Part shown: in pieces, positions 1 to 11,005 of the stretch
How the letters are laid out: each line of letters starts with the position of its first letter
How positions within the stretch are numbered: position 1 is the stretch's first letter
Assembly (NCBI GenBank): GCA_025602915.1
Contig: JAHLJZ010000008.1
Location: 62,001 to 126,000 of the forward strand
Source: Paraphysoderma sedebokerense
Lineage: Eukaryota; Blastocladiomycota; Physodermatomycetes; Physodermatales; Physodermataceae
Direction: 5' to 3'
Length of the DNA: 64,000 nucleotides
The notes under the pieces: generated by a model
Database searches by the model: none
Told to the model about the DNA's origin: nothing
What the model saw: only the letters and a program-made list of their open reading frames with translations
Made by a program: the position numbers and the translations under genes

Positions 1-74
1 AACCGGTAACTTAGGATAACATTTTACAATGTGTCATTCAAATTTAATGACTTGTCACTTTTACTTCTTGCCAG

Positions 75-1326
75 TCTCGCGCAGAATTGCTACTACTTAA
101 TTTTCAAAAGAAATTATCAGTGGAAGATACCAACTTACCTTCCGAAAATGCTTACTTAAAATACGATAGAGCTCGAATTTTGGAAATCCGACTTGGTGTC
201 AAGAGAGGGATCGGTAGTCGCCAAGTGTTGAAGTGCCTAGGCGTGTTTGCGTGCTTCGAAGTAGTGTTGATTTTAATAGTTCTAGCATACAGCGGTGGAT
301 TCACAAGCAAAGCCTTCGACCCATCCATCTCACAAAATGGTAAAGACGGTTTGGTAGGTTTGAAGCCCTAATCTCCAATTGCCCTAATTCGTTTTGCTGA
401 CTTTGTTGATGATCTCGCAGCCTGTTGTCGTCTTCGTGGTGTTGTTTCTTCTAGCAGATGGGTACTTTCTCTATCTTATGCGAAATGTAATTATTATAGC
501 AGAAATTTCCTTTTTTTTACTTGGTAACATTAATACTTTCCGTCACTCAACAGATTCATGACTCTATTTATATGAAACTCGAACAAACGACCGCATTGAT
601 GTTATTTTATCCAATCTTCGCCATCTTCCTGGCTTCATATGCACTGAAGCCTTGGTTCGGCCACGTAATATTCATCATTGCTTTAATAACTATTAATCAT
701 ACTGTTTCAATCACAATTCCGGCACTATACGCTTTCTTTCGTGGAGGACATGAGAATATTCATGTTGAACAAAGCATGGAGTCGTTTCAGCGGGTTTTGA
801 ATGATCGTGATATGTTCCAACGATTTAAAATTATATTGGCTGAAGATTTTTCAATTGGTAATCATCTTATTTTCGTACTTCTAGAAGTTCCAATATATTA
901 ACCCAGTTCTCTTTTGTTTTCAATAGAAAATGCAATGTTCTTGGAGGAGTACAATACTCTTGCTCCCAACAGTACAAGCAAGACCACACAGACAATTCTA
1001 GATGCAGAAAGCACAAAGAAGCATATTGAGTACATAGTTAATAATTTCATTATTAGTGGATCACCATATGAGTTGAACCTAAGTTCGAAAACGCGAAAAT
1101 CGATCATAAGTGAAGCAAAGAAGGATAACTACACAATTGAAATCTTGGAACCTGCTAAGAACGAGGTCACTCAACTAATGGTTTGTTTTATAGATTTATA
1201 AAAAAAAATATACGTTTCGACTAAACATCTTTTCTTATCTAGTATTTGAATAGCTTCCCGCGCTTCATCAGACGGATGTCGGTTACGAGTTCAGTTACTG
1301 GAACCAAGACGTCAACTGTTCATTAG
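75..1326 (+). CDS. 7TM-like RGS-domain protein, tandem copy 1 (5' end outside window)
   Basis: This is the last part of a multi-pass membrane protein ending in an RGS domain, a GTPase-activating module for G-alpha subunits. Five exons are visible: 75-353, 421-486, 554-857, 927-1180 and 1243-1326 (about 328 residues). The first begins after a clear acceptor, so upstream exons lie before position 1. Hydrophobic segments include the stretch around VVLILIVLAYSGG, one in the 22-codon exon 2, and a pair before the RGS domain (YPIFAIFLASY, then VSITIPALYAFF). The RGS core starts at MESFQRVLND and reads through EDFSIENAMFLEEYN across the intron at 858. The exon pattern and intron phases match copies 2 and 3 exactly. 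An AATAAA-like signal lies about 100 bases after the stop. Fungal receptor-type RGS proteins (GprK class) are the nearest family I know; the ligand and the G-alpha partner are unknown. Confidence 0.85.
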
Positions 1327-1658
1327 TGTATTACCGACCACATGTTCAATGGCCGACATTTCGCAGTGGTTTTGCAGATAATATAAAGTATATGTTAAAA
1401 GGTTTATTTTTTAGTTTATTTTATAATAAATATGAATAAGTTTGCTCAAATTTGGTTCTGATCAATTAAGTGAATGACACTTAACGTCGCCACAAATTAT
1501 GAACTGCCCCGTGGGGCTGTTCAGCCCCTGTAGCTCTGAGCCAATGTGTAATCGTGTGTACCAATCCAGAAGAATTTTCACGGTTTTCGCATTTAACCTC
1601 ATTCTTTTATCGCCCAAAATTTCAGTTGTATTTGCAAAATAGGTTATCGAAACGAATT

Positions 1659-3493
1659 ATGGACGGTGACCAGCAACTTTTCAATTATAGAATTGCTGCA
1701 TCCCTTTGGAATGTCTACATGCTTTCGACAACGTGTTTCTTTTTTTATATGCGCAAAAATGATTTTATTCGAAAACGAAATATAACGGCGTGTGTAATAC
1801 AGGCAATGTTGTCAATAGTGAATGGAAATTTATGGCTAGCGAAAATGAACGGGGCGTATGTGGACAATCTTATTTCATACAGAAGAACTATATCTAACTT
1901 TACTCCTAAAAAGTTGGCCTGTGGTATTTTACAGCGTCCCGTGGATATTGGCGATGATTGTTAACCATTTTGTAAGTTTAGAAAGGGGAGCTAATCATTG
2001 AATTCCGAACATACTAAGATATTTTGAGTATTTAGTGCGTTATAAACTGGATGATATCATATATACTCCGAATAATGATTCTTTTAAACGACTATTATGC
2101 GAATTTAATAGGCAGTGTTATACAAAGGAAGTCCTCAAATAATCATACAGGTATACGCGGTGAAGAACAAATAATTGAGCAATTGGGATTGGTAAGCATA
2201 CTTTTTAGTGGGTATGGGACCGTGCTTCACGTAATTGAACTTCCCATTTCAAGAGCCGTGCAGAAAAATTTGTATTCAAATTACAAAAGATGTTAATTGC
2301 AGAAAAGGGCAAGAATCGCGACGAAACAATTGCGCTTTTGGGGCATTCAATTGGCATTAAGCGCGGCTTTAGCAGCTACGAAGTTTTGAAATGTTTCATG
2401 TACTCTACGCTTTTTGAATTGGTGGTATTTTTGATTGTAATGGGATACAGCGGTGGTTTTGATCCCGTAAATGCCGTAGATCCGTACTTTTCTGCGAAGG
2501 GCTTAGAATGGGTAGTAAGTTAATGACATCATCCTAACCTGTTAACATGAGAATGATTCTTACAATCCCGTAGCCCCTTTACAGCTTTGTAGGGGTTTAT
2601 TTGATTTTGGTTCCATTTCTGCTATATCTAGTCAGAAAGGTAATGATAAACCGTGCACTGGGTTCGCAGCTACATATACAGGCGATACTATCGCTGGCTA
2701 ACTTTATTCTCTTAGGTCCACGATTCAATGTATATAAAGTTAGAGCAAACAATTGCCTTGATAATCTTCATTCCCCTGTTTGTCATGAATGTGTTGACGT
2801 TTTACATGCCTCTATTCGCGGGAATTTTCCGGATCGGCCACAACATCTGGCTTATGATTCTAACCACTTCGACCCATACTGTTACTATAACTTGTCCGGC
2901 CATCTTTGCAATTCTAAAAAGTAGAAATACAAGTCTTTTGCTAGAAAACACGCTGGATTCCTTTATGAGAGTTTTGGCGGATCCAAAACTGTTCTCATTA
3001 TTGAAGGAAGTTTTAGCCCATGATTTCTCCATCGGTAAGCCTGGTGTCAACATTGATTTCTGTTATGTTCACAATTAACCCATCCGGTAGAGAATGCTCT
3101 GTTTTATGAGGAATACGTGGCCCTGGGGCCGAATGGCGACAGTAAAACACTCCATACAATAATGGATGCGGAAACGACTCAAAAACAGATTGAACGCATT
3201 ATCAGAACTTTCATTGTCACAGGTTCTCCCAGTGAATTGAATCTGACATCGAAGACTAGGAAAGTCATCGTAACAGAATGGCAAAAAGGTGCTGTAGTTT
3301 CGGTTGAGGTACTAGAACCTGCAAAGAAAGAGGTTATTCAACTTATGGTTTGTATTCCAAAATGTTCAAAGTTCAGCACTGGCATCGTTAACTTTATTAT
3401 ATTTCTAAATTTATTCTACTTCTATATTGTTAGTATCAAAACTCATACCCGCGTTTTCTACAGAGAATGTCGACAAAGATGTTGAATGTATAA
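1659..3493 (+). CDS. 7TM-like RGS-domain protein, tandem copy 2
   Basis: Complete paralog of its neighbours. Exons: 1659-1855, 1914-1971, 2036-2191, 2254-2514, 2574-2639, 2716-3034, 3091-3347 and 3434-3493, giving 457 residues with all phases consistent. The ATG at 1659 was chosen because the protein then aligns from its first hydrophobic segment (SLWNVYMLSTTCFFF) with copy 3, sharing the motif KNDFIRKRN. Seven or eight hydrophobic segments follow, then an RGS domain from about LDSFMRVLADPKLF through HDFSIENALFYEEY. The short tail YQNSYPRFLQRMS is shared with copy 3. Such proteins would sit in the plasma membrane and speed G-alpha inactivation. Some internal exons look like frameshifts unless the short introns are respected. 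The function is inferred from the RGS fold only. Confidence 0.85.
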
Positions 3494-3723
3494 GACATTA
3501 TATGAGGACCTGTGGAACTTTTTTTATAGTTTTATGTAAATGTAATTTAAGTTCGCCTAAATGGATTATTATAAATTGTTAGGAATCAAAAGTCATCCGC
3601 CAAAGGACAATTTTTTGGTGAGGGAAGATCATAGACTCAAAGATACAATGTAAATATTTGAAGTCAAAAGTAACTTATATATTTATTACCAATTAATAAA
3701 AAAAAACGTACATAGGAAACAAA

Positions 3724-3795
3724 GGGTTCTTAGCTCAGTGGTAGAGCAATTGACTGCAGATCAATAGGTCCCCGGTTCGATCCCGGGAGGGCCCT
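3724..3795 (+). tRNA. tRNA-Cys(GCA)
   Basis: A full cloverleaf can be drawn. The acceptor GGGTTCT pairs with AGGGCCC, the D arm reads TAGCTCAGTGG, the anticodon loop is CTGCAGA with anticodon GCA, and the T arm is CCCGG-TTCGATC-CCGGG. There is no intron. A run of T follows at once. It lies in the gap between RGS copies 2 and 3. Confidence 0.95.
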
Positions 3796-3799
3796 TTTT
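3795..3799 (+). terminator. Pol III T-run after tRNA-Cys
   Basis: Five T residues directly at the 3' end of the tRNA-Cys gene form the usual RNA polymerase III stop signal. Confidence 0.7.
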
Positions 3800-4251
3800 G
3801 CTTTTTCTTCTTTTGGTTGTCTTGATTAGTATGCTTCCCTTGGTCTAGTTTCAGAGAATTCTTTGATTGAGATTTCAGATGACATATTTTGCATTCGTAT
3901 GTGTAAATGAGAAACTTCGCTCGTTGAGCTAGAATTACGTCAAACGGCAGATTTGAAATCTAGCCTTTGCGCATTATAGCGTTCTTCCTTTCTCGCCATC
4001 CTTCTTTGTTCTAGGCCGCCACCCAGCTCCACAGGGGCCAATATCAAGATAAAGATATTTGTCATTTGCATTAAATATGTCGTCCCCTGGCCGAGATGCG
4101 TGTGTAGTTTATCTAATTGTGACGAGATGTTTGAGCATTAATAATAACCAACGGAAATTTTCATTTTTCACTCCTTTGTCAATTACTATAACGTGTCAAT
4201 GAGTCTTCTCGTCTGTATTCCACCCTAAAAATTTATAACGAGAATTAATCC

Positions 4252-6158
4252 ATGGGATCCAACTTTTCACCTGACGCTACAGTCTATATTACTACAGCTG
4301 TTTTATGGAACATTTATGTCGTTGGCACAACCGTTTTGTTCTTTTTTCTGCAAAAAAACGACTTCATTCGAAAACGCAATGTTTCTGCCTGCCTATTTCA
4401 AGTCTTGTTTTCTTTGATATGTGGAAATGCTTGGCTAGCTAGGGCAAATTTGTGCGTATTTCAATTTGTGTCTTGCAGTTTCCGTGCCTGCTTCCGCTGG
4501 TACTATTCAACAGATTAATTATTGACCGATATTTTGTCCATTCACTCTTTCAGGTGGCCCACAATAAGCGGTTCCTTTCCTTGGATTATAGCTGTTCTCT
4601 CAAGTTATTTCGTAAGTAACAATTTACTTAGAGCATCCAATGCGAAATAGGAGTTAACTTTGTAAGCACATTTAGAGCGTCATAAATTGGCTATTCTCTT
4701 ATGGTGCTATCATTCTGCTGAACGACTACTACAGTGCCAAGATTGCCAGTATGATTAATAAGAAATCTGGTATGAAAACTGAAGATGACATGTTACAACT
4801 CTTATGTCTTGTAAGTCGTCACGATCTTTCAATGAAAAACCTTGGATAATTAATGTTAATAATACAAACGACAGAGTCGAGCTGAGAAAATCGCTTTCAA
4901 GTTACAAAAGAAACTCATCAGTGTTGGACAACCGCCCTTAATTTCCCAGGATAGACAAGAAACCGTAGCACTACTGACAAACAAAGTTGGCGTGATTAAA
5001 GGCATTGGATTTCCCGCACTACTGAAATTCTTCATTTATTTGGGTATTGCTGAGTTCTTCCTAGTTCTAATTGTAATTGGTTATAGTGGAGGATACTCTA
5101 ACAAAGCATTGACACCATCATTTAATGCCGGAGGGTTAGAATGGATAGTAAGTGCGTCATGGACATTACGTCATAAAATCTAAAACTGACTTTGATATCT
5201 CGCTTTTGTAGCCATTATATTTCGGGATTGTGGTATTTTTGTTAGCCGTTCCGGCTTTTGCCTATCTTCTAAGAAATGTTCGTTTTTTCCTGTGTCGCAG
5301 TTGAACAATGAGCACGGCTACGGGCTAACAAAGAGCACACAGGTCAAAGATTCGCTCTATTTACGACTTGAACAAACAGTCGCATTTACCTTGTTTTATC
5401 CATTCTTCATATTATATCTTCTTACATATTTCGTGCGACCTGTTGCCGCAACTTTCACATTCGGCTATACTTTTTGGCTAGTCATTCTCCTCACGATTCT
5501 TCACACAGTCACAGTTACTACGCCAGCGTTATACGTATTGTTCAAGAAAGATTCGAGTGACCAAAAGGCATTACTTAATAACTCCCTGGAATCGTTTAGT
5601 CGTGTTCTTAATGATTCGTTTCTTTTTGCGGAATTGAAAAAAATATTGGTCGAGAATTTCGCTATCGGTGGGTGATATATTCCCTGCATTGCCATTTGCA
5701 CTCATTTTAACGGTACAAATTATGAAATTCCCCCCAAATTACAGAAAATGCTCTGTTCCTGGAAGAATTCGACGTCCTCGTTCCCAGCGGAATGAGCAGA
5801 CAAACGCATACAATCCTTGACGCAGATGGAACTCAACTACAAATTCAAAGTATCATTAGAAACTTTATTGTCAGTGGGGCGCCAAACGAGTTGAATATTA
5901 CTTCCAAGACCCGAAAAGCGATTGTTGCAGCATGGCAAAGAGGGGGACAGCTTTCCGCTGACATTCTAGAACCAGCAAAAGAAGAAGTAGTTCAAATGAT
6001 GGTATGGTGTTTCTTCTATTTCTTCAATGTATAGCGCTTGAACCGTGGAGAAGTAACGATATATCATTGAATGGTAACTTACGGACTAGTATCAAAATTC
6101 TTATCCGAGATTGTTGCGAAGAATTGCGTCCGCCAAGAAAAAACAAGCCACTGTCTAG
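4252..6158 (+). CDS. 7TM-like RGS-domain protein, tandem copy 3
   Basis: Third copy of the array. Exons: 4252-4451, 4554-4611, 4676-4810, 4875-5147, 5212-5277, 5343-5667, 5745-6001 and 6090-6158, giving 460 residues. It starts at ATG 4252 and shares with copy 2 the block KNDFIRKRN, the motif NDYY in the third exon, VIGYSGGY in a transmembrane segment and the HTVTVTTPALY segment before the RGS domain. The RGS part runs from about LESFSRVLND through NFAIENALFLEEF. The tail NSYPRLLRRIASAKKK is basic. The intron at 5278-5342 has the unusual donor GTTCGT; its boundaries are fixed by homology with copies 1 and 2. The role is inferred: membrane-bound regulator of heterotrimeric G-protein signalling. 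Confidence 0.85.
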
Positions 6159-6996
6159 TTTTCTTTGAACAGAGTTTAGCGGGACGAGAAAGTTAATTGC
6201 TGCGAAGTGCTAACTGAGCGTCGAGAGCCCTTGAAATTTGGAGCATGAAAATACCTTGCTTTTATGGGTTAAATGCAATAATGAAGACTTTGATTTGTCG
6301 TGATAACTGCTGAATACACTAACAACTAGAGCTGTCAAATCATCTTCTAAGTTTTACCGAATATATTTCAATAAATGAGGCACCCTCTTGCCTCGTTTGG
6401 TCAAAAAAGTATTTGCTCAGAATGGATGCTACCCTCCTTTTATACTGTCAAAAATTATTCATTCCGTCACATCAAATAGCCAGCGACTCAGGCTAATTTG
6501 CGTTCTAACAATATCTGCATGTGTTATTATGCATTTTAATTTATAGTTACCTGAATTATTTCATGTTTGCAGTACCGGGAACGTGTCGTCTGGTACTGCA
6601 TCGAAGTACTATATTTGATGAACGACTACTCGAAACGTATTGCTTCCATACAGTTTAGAAGCATAATATAGTTAACTACTTCATTTATCCTTGTGACTCT
6701 GTAATATTTATTGTAATTTACATCTATAAACACAGAACATACATTGTTGCTCAATTTTGATTTTGTAGACCTCAGTTTCAACTTTTAACTCTAAACGACA
6801 TCTTTGACGGCGTATGATCACTCTTTCATAATTTGAATGATATATACTCAAAATTCAGTAAACATGCGACCATTGATGAATACTGCAATTGCGTCGAAAC
6901 GATGGGATGGTTGCTCTCAGAAGTTCATGTCGTATCAACCGCTTGACTGCAGTCGAGCAGCGTCGATTCTCGTTATTTTAAGCTCTTCAAGCATAC
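6159..6996. other. intergenic region, no gene seen
   Basis: AT-rich convergent 3' space between RGS copy 3 (+) and the ANCHR-like gene (-). The short open frame near 6840 (+) lies partly opposite the last ANCHR-like exon and is not supported. It holds possible poly(A) signals such as AATAAA near 6370. Confidence 0.5.
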
Positions 6997-8078
6997 TCAG
7001 TCCCCCGACTTTTGTTTATTTTGGAAACGAACAGTTTTATGATTCCGATATTCTTCATCTGATTTTGGGTGTCCCTCTTTATAGCAAGCCACACAGTACA
7101 AATCATCATCACAATCAACACATCTTATTGTAGCGTCGTCATTACATATACCTATGAAGTTTTAGAACAAACAGGTTGAATGCCGACAGTTTGTGCAGTT
7201 AATTATGTATCAGTCAGCAGAACATATAAATCGTAAAAAGTATGAAAGGAAGTCGATACGAACAACACCAAGGTAATTCATCTTCCTTTCTGTTGTGATT
7301 TGGTTTCACAAAATCCTCCAAACCAGCAAGGCTTGGAATCATACCCATTATTTTGTTTTTTTCCGCACTCTTTTGTCCATGAGCGGAACCATCATTCCCC
7401 ACTATGCTCGTCTCTTGCGGATTTACGTAAACTTTAAAATTTTTGAGCTCTTGTAACCGTTTGTGTAATACATCATCTGATTCTGCGAAGATATTATTTG
7501 TGGTAGAATCTAGGGAAACCGATTCCAATGTCTGGGTTAAGAGTTGCTGGACGTCATCCGTATCGCTTTGGTTGGGTAGTAGTATTGATGATGGTGCAGC
7601 GTCCGTCAATTCTAGATTCGATTGCTCGGAAAGCAAAGAATTGAGCTTCATAGTTGTGAGCGTTGAATATAATGACATAGTAACATTCGAAAACACTGGT
7701 TCACAATTAGAGAGCCGATTTACATACTTCAGTCTCTAATTCTTTCTTCAATTCTTGACCACTCCCAAAATCGAAATGAGGATAAACCTGAGATGTACCA
7801 ACGCTCGACCTGCTATCTAAGGATTGCTTGATGTTGTATGAAATAGCAGCCGGTCTTCCAGTCAACCTTTCAAATCGTTTCAATAAGTCATCATCGTCAC
7901 TTCTATATTAATAAAACAGTATTAATCTGGAAGTATAAACATCCTTCGACCCAAAAGGGAATTACCCTGTTACATGTTCGATGGTTGGATTTTGATTTTT
8001 CGTTTGCTTTTTAGATGGTTCGACAGGTTTCTTTAATGCTTGCAATCGTTTGAACAGCTCTTCATCCTTGTCTGACAT
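6997..8078 (-). CDS. ANCHR/ZFYVE19-like zinc-binding protein
   Basis: Exons on the minus strand: 8078-7966, 7902-7728, 7645-7264 and 7151-6997 (274 residues). The N-terminus (SDKDEELFKRLQALKK) and a second block (DDDDLLKRFERL) are short charged helices. The C-terminus holds a B-box-like cysteine cluster, PWCCICNDDATIRC then CDDDLYCVACYKEGH. This closely resembles the C-terminal motif I recall in human ZFYVE19 (ANCHR), a regulator of ESCRT-III and VPS4 in the abscission checkpoint. The cluster is split by an intron (7263-7152) with donor GTTCGT; removing it restores the WCCIC motif. No FYVE finger is seen, so this is ANCHR-like in the C-terminal module only. The acceptor of intron 2 (exon start 7645) is the least certain boundary. 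It shares a promoter region with the divergent SH3 membrane gene. Confidence 0.7.
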
Positions 8079-8670
8079 TATAAATTGAGTTTATGTATGT
8101 CAGAGGACTGACGCTTGACATTCCAATCGCGATTAGTGGTCCAACCAGATAACGTGTGTACGGTATTTCTCAAAAATTATTCAGCAGAGGTTCGATACAG
8201 TTATGGAACGTAGGACATTGAAATAACCATCTCTCCTCTAAGTCTCATACGTAATCATTCTAAATATATGCGAGATCATACGAGAATGCTGGATACCATT
8301 GCATGACGGTGTGAATTGGCAGCGAGTTCCCTCATTCCATCAAGTCCCATCCACATCGTGCAAGAGTTTGATTTCAATTCCACTGGACACATTACAATAG
8401 AAGAACATTCACTGGCATTGCAATACTCTCGTCCGCAGGCATCAGTTATTGCAAAGTTCCAGAAATAGACTCCCCGTCACAGGGCCCAATTCGCTCTCAC
8501 GACCGAACAATCACATACTCGATCAACCGTTACACAGCCTAAAGGCAGGTGAAAACAAAAATGGATTTTTCTATGGCCTGTGACTCTCCTTTCCCAGAAC
8601 TCTGCGGAAGAAATAGTTTTCTTATAACTTTGACCAACGTAAGGAAAGTGAAAGAGGTCCTCAATCCGCA
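8079..8670. promoter_or_regulatory. divergent promoter region
   Basis: Gap of 592 bases between the start of the ANCHR-like gene (-) and that of the SH3 membrane gene (+). It must hold both promoters. No clear core element was identified; short frames inside it are not coding-like. Confidence 0.4.
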
Positions 8671-10400
8671 ATGTATCTGTCATTTTCTTTGTCAATCATA
8701 CTCGCTTGTGGAATGGCCGTTATCGTAAGTGTGTCTGCCGATCCCCAGACAGATGGGATAGTGGGAGCGGATTGTATATCGTTAAAGGAAAGTGCTTGGT
8801 GCGGAAAAGGTGTGTTGCATCGTTATCTATGGATTCATCCTCATTATTCCTTTAACACGACTTTTGCGACTTGGACTTAGGCTGGTCAAACGGAATCATT
8901 TCTCGGACCACTTCATCCGGGCGTACTTTCAATTCTGCCAAAGACTTTGACAACTGGTTCGCATCATATCTCATAAAAGATTACAATGTTCGAATACAGG
9001 ATACCTTTAATTGTACCGATCTAGCTGGTAAGGATATAAGATGGCTGATCCCGTGGTACTGTGCCCAGGCAATTTTCGCTGGGCCGGTACAGGCATGTCC
9101 AAGTCAGAACCAGACCACCAACTCTGGACAGGCTTTATGTGCTGACCAATGTAAAGAAATGGTTAGTGACATGGAAAAGGTACAGTCGTTCTGTGTTAAA
9201 ATAATTATCCCAAGATATTCCTTCCTCAACACACTTATTATTAGGCATCTCAAAATAATACAAAGTGCACTGGTGGATTACAAACTAGAAATGTTATCAT
9301 TGAGCAATTCCGTATCTCTTGTAATCTATTTCCCTGGAACGGTCAACGCCCGAATTGTGTCGCAGTAACGAACGCAGAAAATGGAACGTGTCCAAAGTCG
9401 GCGCAAGCGATGGGTTTTTGTGAATCCGATGCCGCAACCGGGGCGGTGGACGAAAAAGTTTCAAGACAAGGAGACAATGGGAGCTTAGCTATGGGAATCA
9501 CAATGTTTGCAATTGGAGCTACATTGACTCTATTGGGGACTTGCGTATGGGCGGGTTTGGCTTGGACGGTTTGGAAACGCGGTCGAGGAAAGCAAGATCA
9601 GTCCCTTTGGCTCGATTCCACTAGCCGACATAGCGAAATGAGAGCTTCTGGAAATTATTCTAGTGAACCTAACAATGGCAACATTGAAGTCGTTAATGGA
9701 GTCTTGAAATCACCTATCAGTCCTCTCGGATTCAATTTCGTTACCCACCGGAATCCATTCTCAAACTCTAGTGCCTTAACCCATCAGAATGCGAACCAAT
9801 CCCCAAATCAAGAGCTTTCAGCAACCCAAACTTCGTCGAACATTCCGCCTCTCTTACCTCCCAAAGCTTTAGGCTCAAAACCAGACCTTCGTATTGACAC
9901 ATCCCTGCATCGACTGTCTGCAGAACAAGCTGACACATCAACGTCCACCCGCGATCACTCTGAATCGGATTCGACCAAAGCCAATAGATCACGTCAACAG
10001 ACATACGATTCTACGATGTCTTCCGTTCTGGTTTCCCCAATTTCTCCCAATTTTGAAATTACAAGATTACCGACTCCTATAGCTTTATCTGCAATTCCGT
10101 TGTCTCCTGTGTTAATCAATCCAGCAATATATGATGACGTCCCCTTCGGAAGTCATCCAGTTTGTCATCGATACGATCCGCAGGTATAATACCCAATGTT
10201 GTTCATTCTCTCCTACCGTGATCTAACTGGTTCTTTTTTTACTCTGACGAAAGCTTCCCGACGAAATATCACTGCATCAACACGACATTATCTCTCTCAC
10301 CGAAAAATTCTCGGACGGCTATGGTTTCGGAACAAATTTAACAACCGGTCAAACAGGAATCTTTCCTTTATTTGTTTACGCTCTGATATTGCAAATATAG
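8671..10400 (+). CDS. single-pass membrane protein with Cys-rich ectodomain and cytoplasmic SH3 domain
   Basis: Exons: 8671-8809, 8881-9179, 9245-10183 and 10254-10400 (507 residues). It begins with a signal peptide (LSFSLSIILACGMAVIVSVSA). A secreted part of about 230 residues with more than ten cysteines follows. Next comes one membrane helix (GITMFAIGATLTLLG) with a stop-transfer cluster KRGRGK, then a Ser/Thr/Pro-rich cytoplasmic stretch and a C-terminal SH3 domain. The SH3 domain reads PDEISLHQHDIISLTEKFSD then GYGFGTNLTTGQTGIFPLF, with the expected ALYDY-like lead RYDPQ formed across the last intron. The architecture suggests a surface sensor or adhesion protein recruiting proline-rich partners. 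The last residues (VYALILQI) are atypical for an SH3 end, and an open frame continues to 10537 in another phase, so the 3' end could differ. Confidence 0.8.
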
Positions 10401-11005
10401 AATGTACAAGCAAATTTGAAGATTTGGAGAGGTTCGACAGTTTAAGTAGAAGTAATGGAGATGATGCGCATGAGAAAGACAATGACGGTAAGAATGAGCA
10501 TCAGAAGCCATGGCTGGAAAGAAGTTATAGCGCCTGAATTTGCATTAGCGGGAGAGCGGACATGACTTGTAGTGGTAGATATGATTAGCGGTTGTTAGCT
10601 AGTTGCTCGTCGTTATCAAATGTAACCTACTAGTACATATTGTACTCCGTGTTGTTAAACGGTATTGTAAATTTGTATTTTGATTAGCTCGCACCTATTT
10701 GTTGTCTATTCTGATTGAGACTGAGAGGTCATTCAAAGTACTTTAATAAGTGTTATTCAAGAACGTGTCAGTAGTACATCACTGAAGTAGGACTGAAATC
10801 TCTATCGTTTCGTTAATCTATGGCACGTCATGGTCCATGGAGGCGATGATGTCTGAACAACTAAACATTCTATAATTTACACATTACATAATTAAGGCGG
10901 GTAATAGTTAACTAAACTAATAACAACAGGAGATCTTTGTATTGTAACAATTACTTAGATTACTTCCAAATGAGGCTGCATCACAGGCACTATCCCTACA
11001 ATTGC
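10401..11005. other. convergent intergenic region, no firm gene
   Basis: Space between the SH3 gene (+) and the beta-propeller gene (-). A charged open frame up to 10537 (+) ending RSYSA could be an alternative last exon of the SH3 gene, but no in-phase splice site joins it. The rest is AT-rich with no coding signal. Confidence 0.4.

Noticed and set aside
1856-1882. A possible 27-nt intron in RGS copy 2 (and a like one at 4452-4478 in copy 3)
   Set aside because: Both keep the wrong frame. Longer introns (1856-1913 and 4452-4553) put both copies into the same aligned frame.
10401-10537. Charged frame after the SH3 stop as a fifth exon
   Set aside because: No in-phase donor in exon 4 reaches it; the SH3 domain is already complete.
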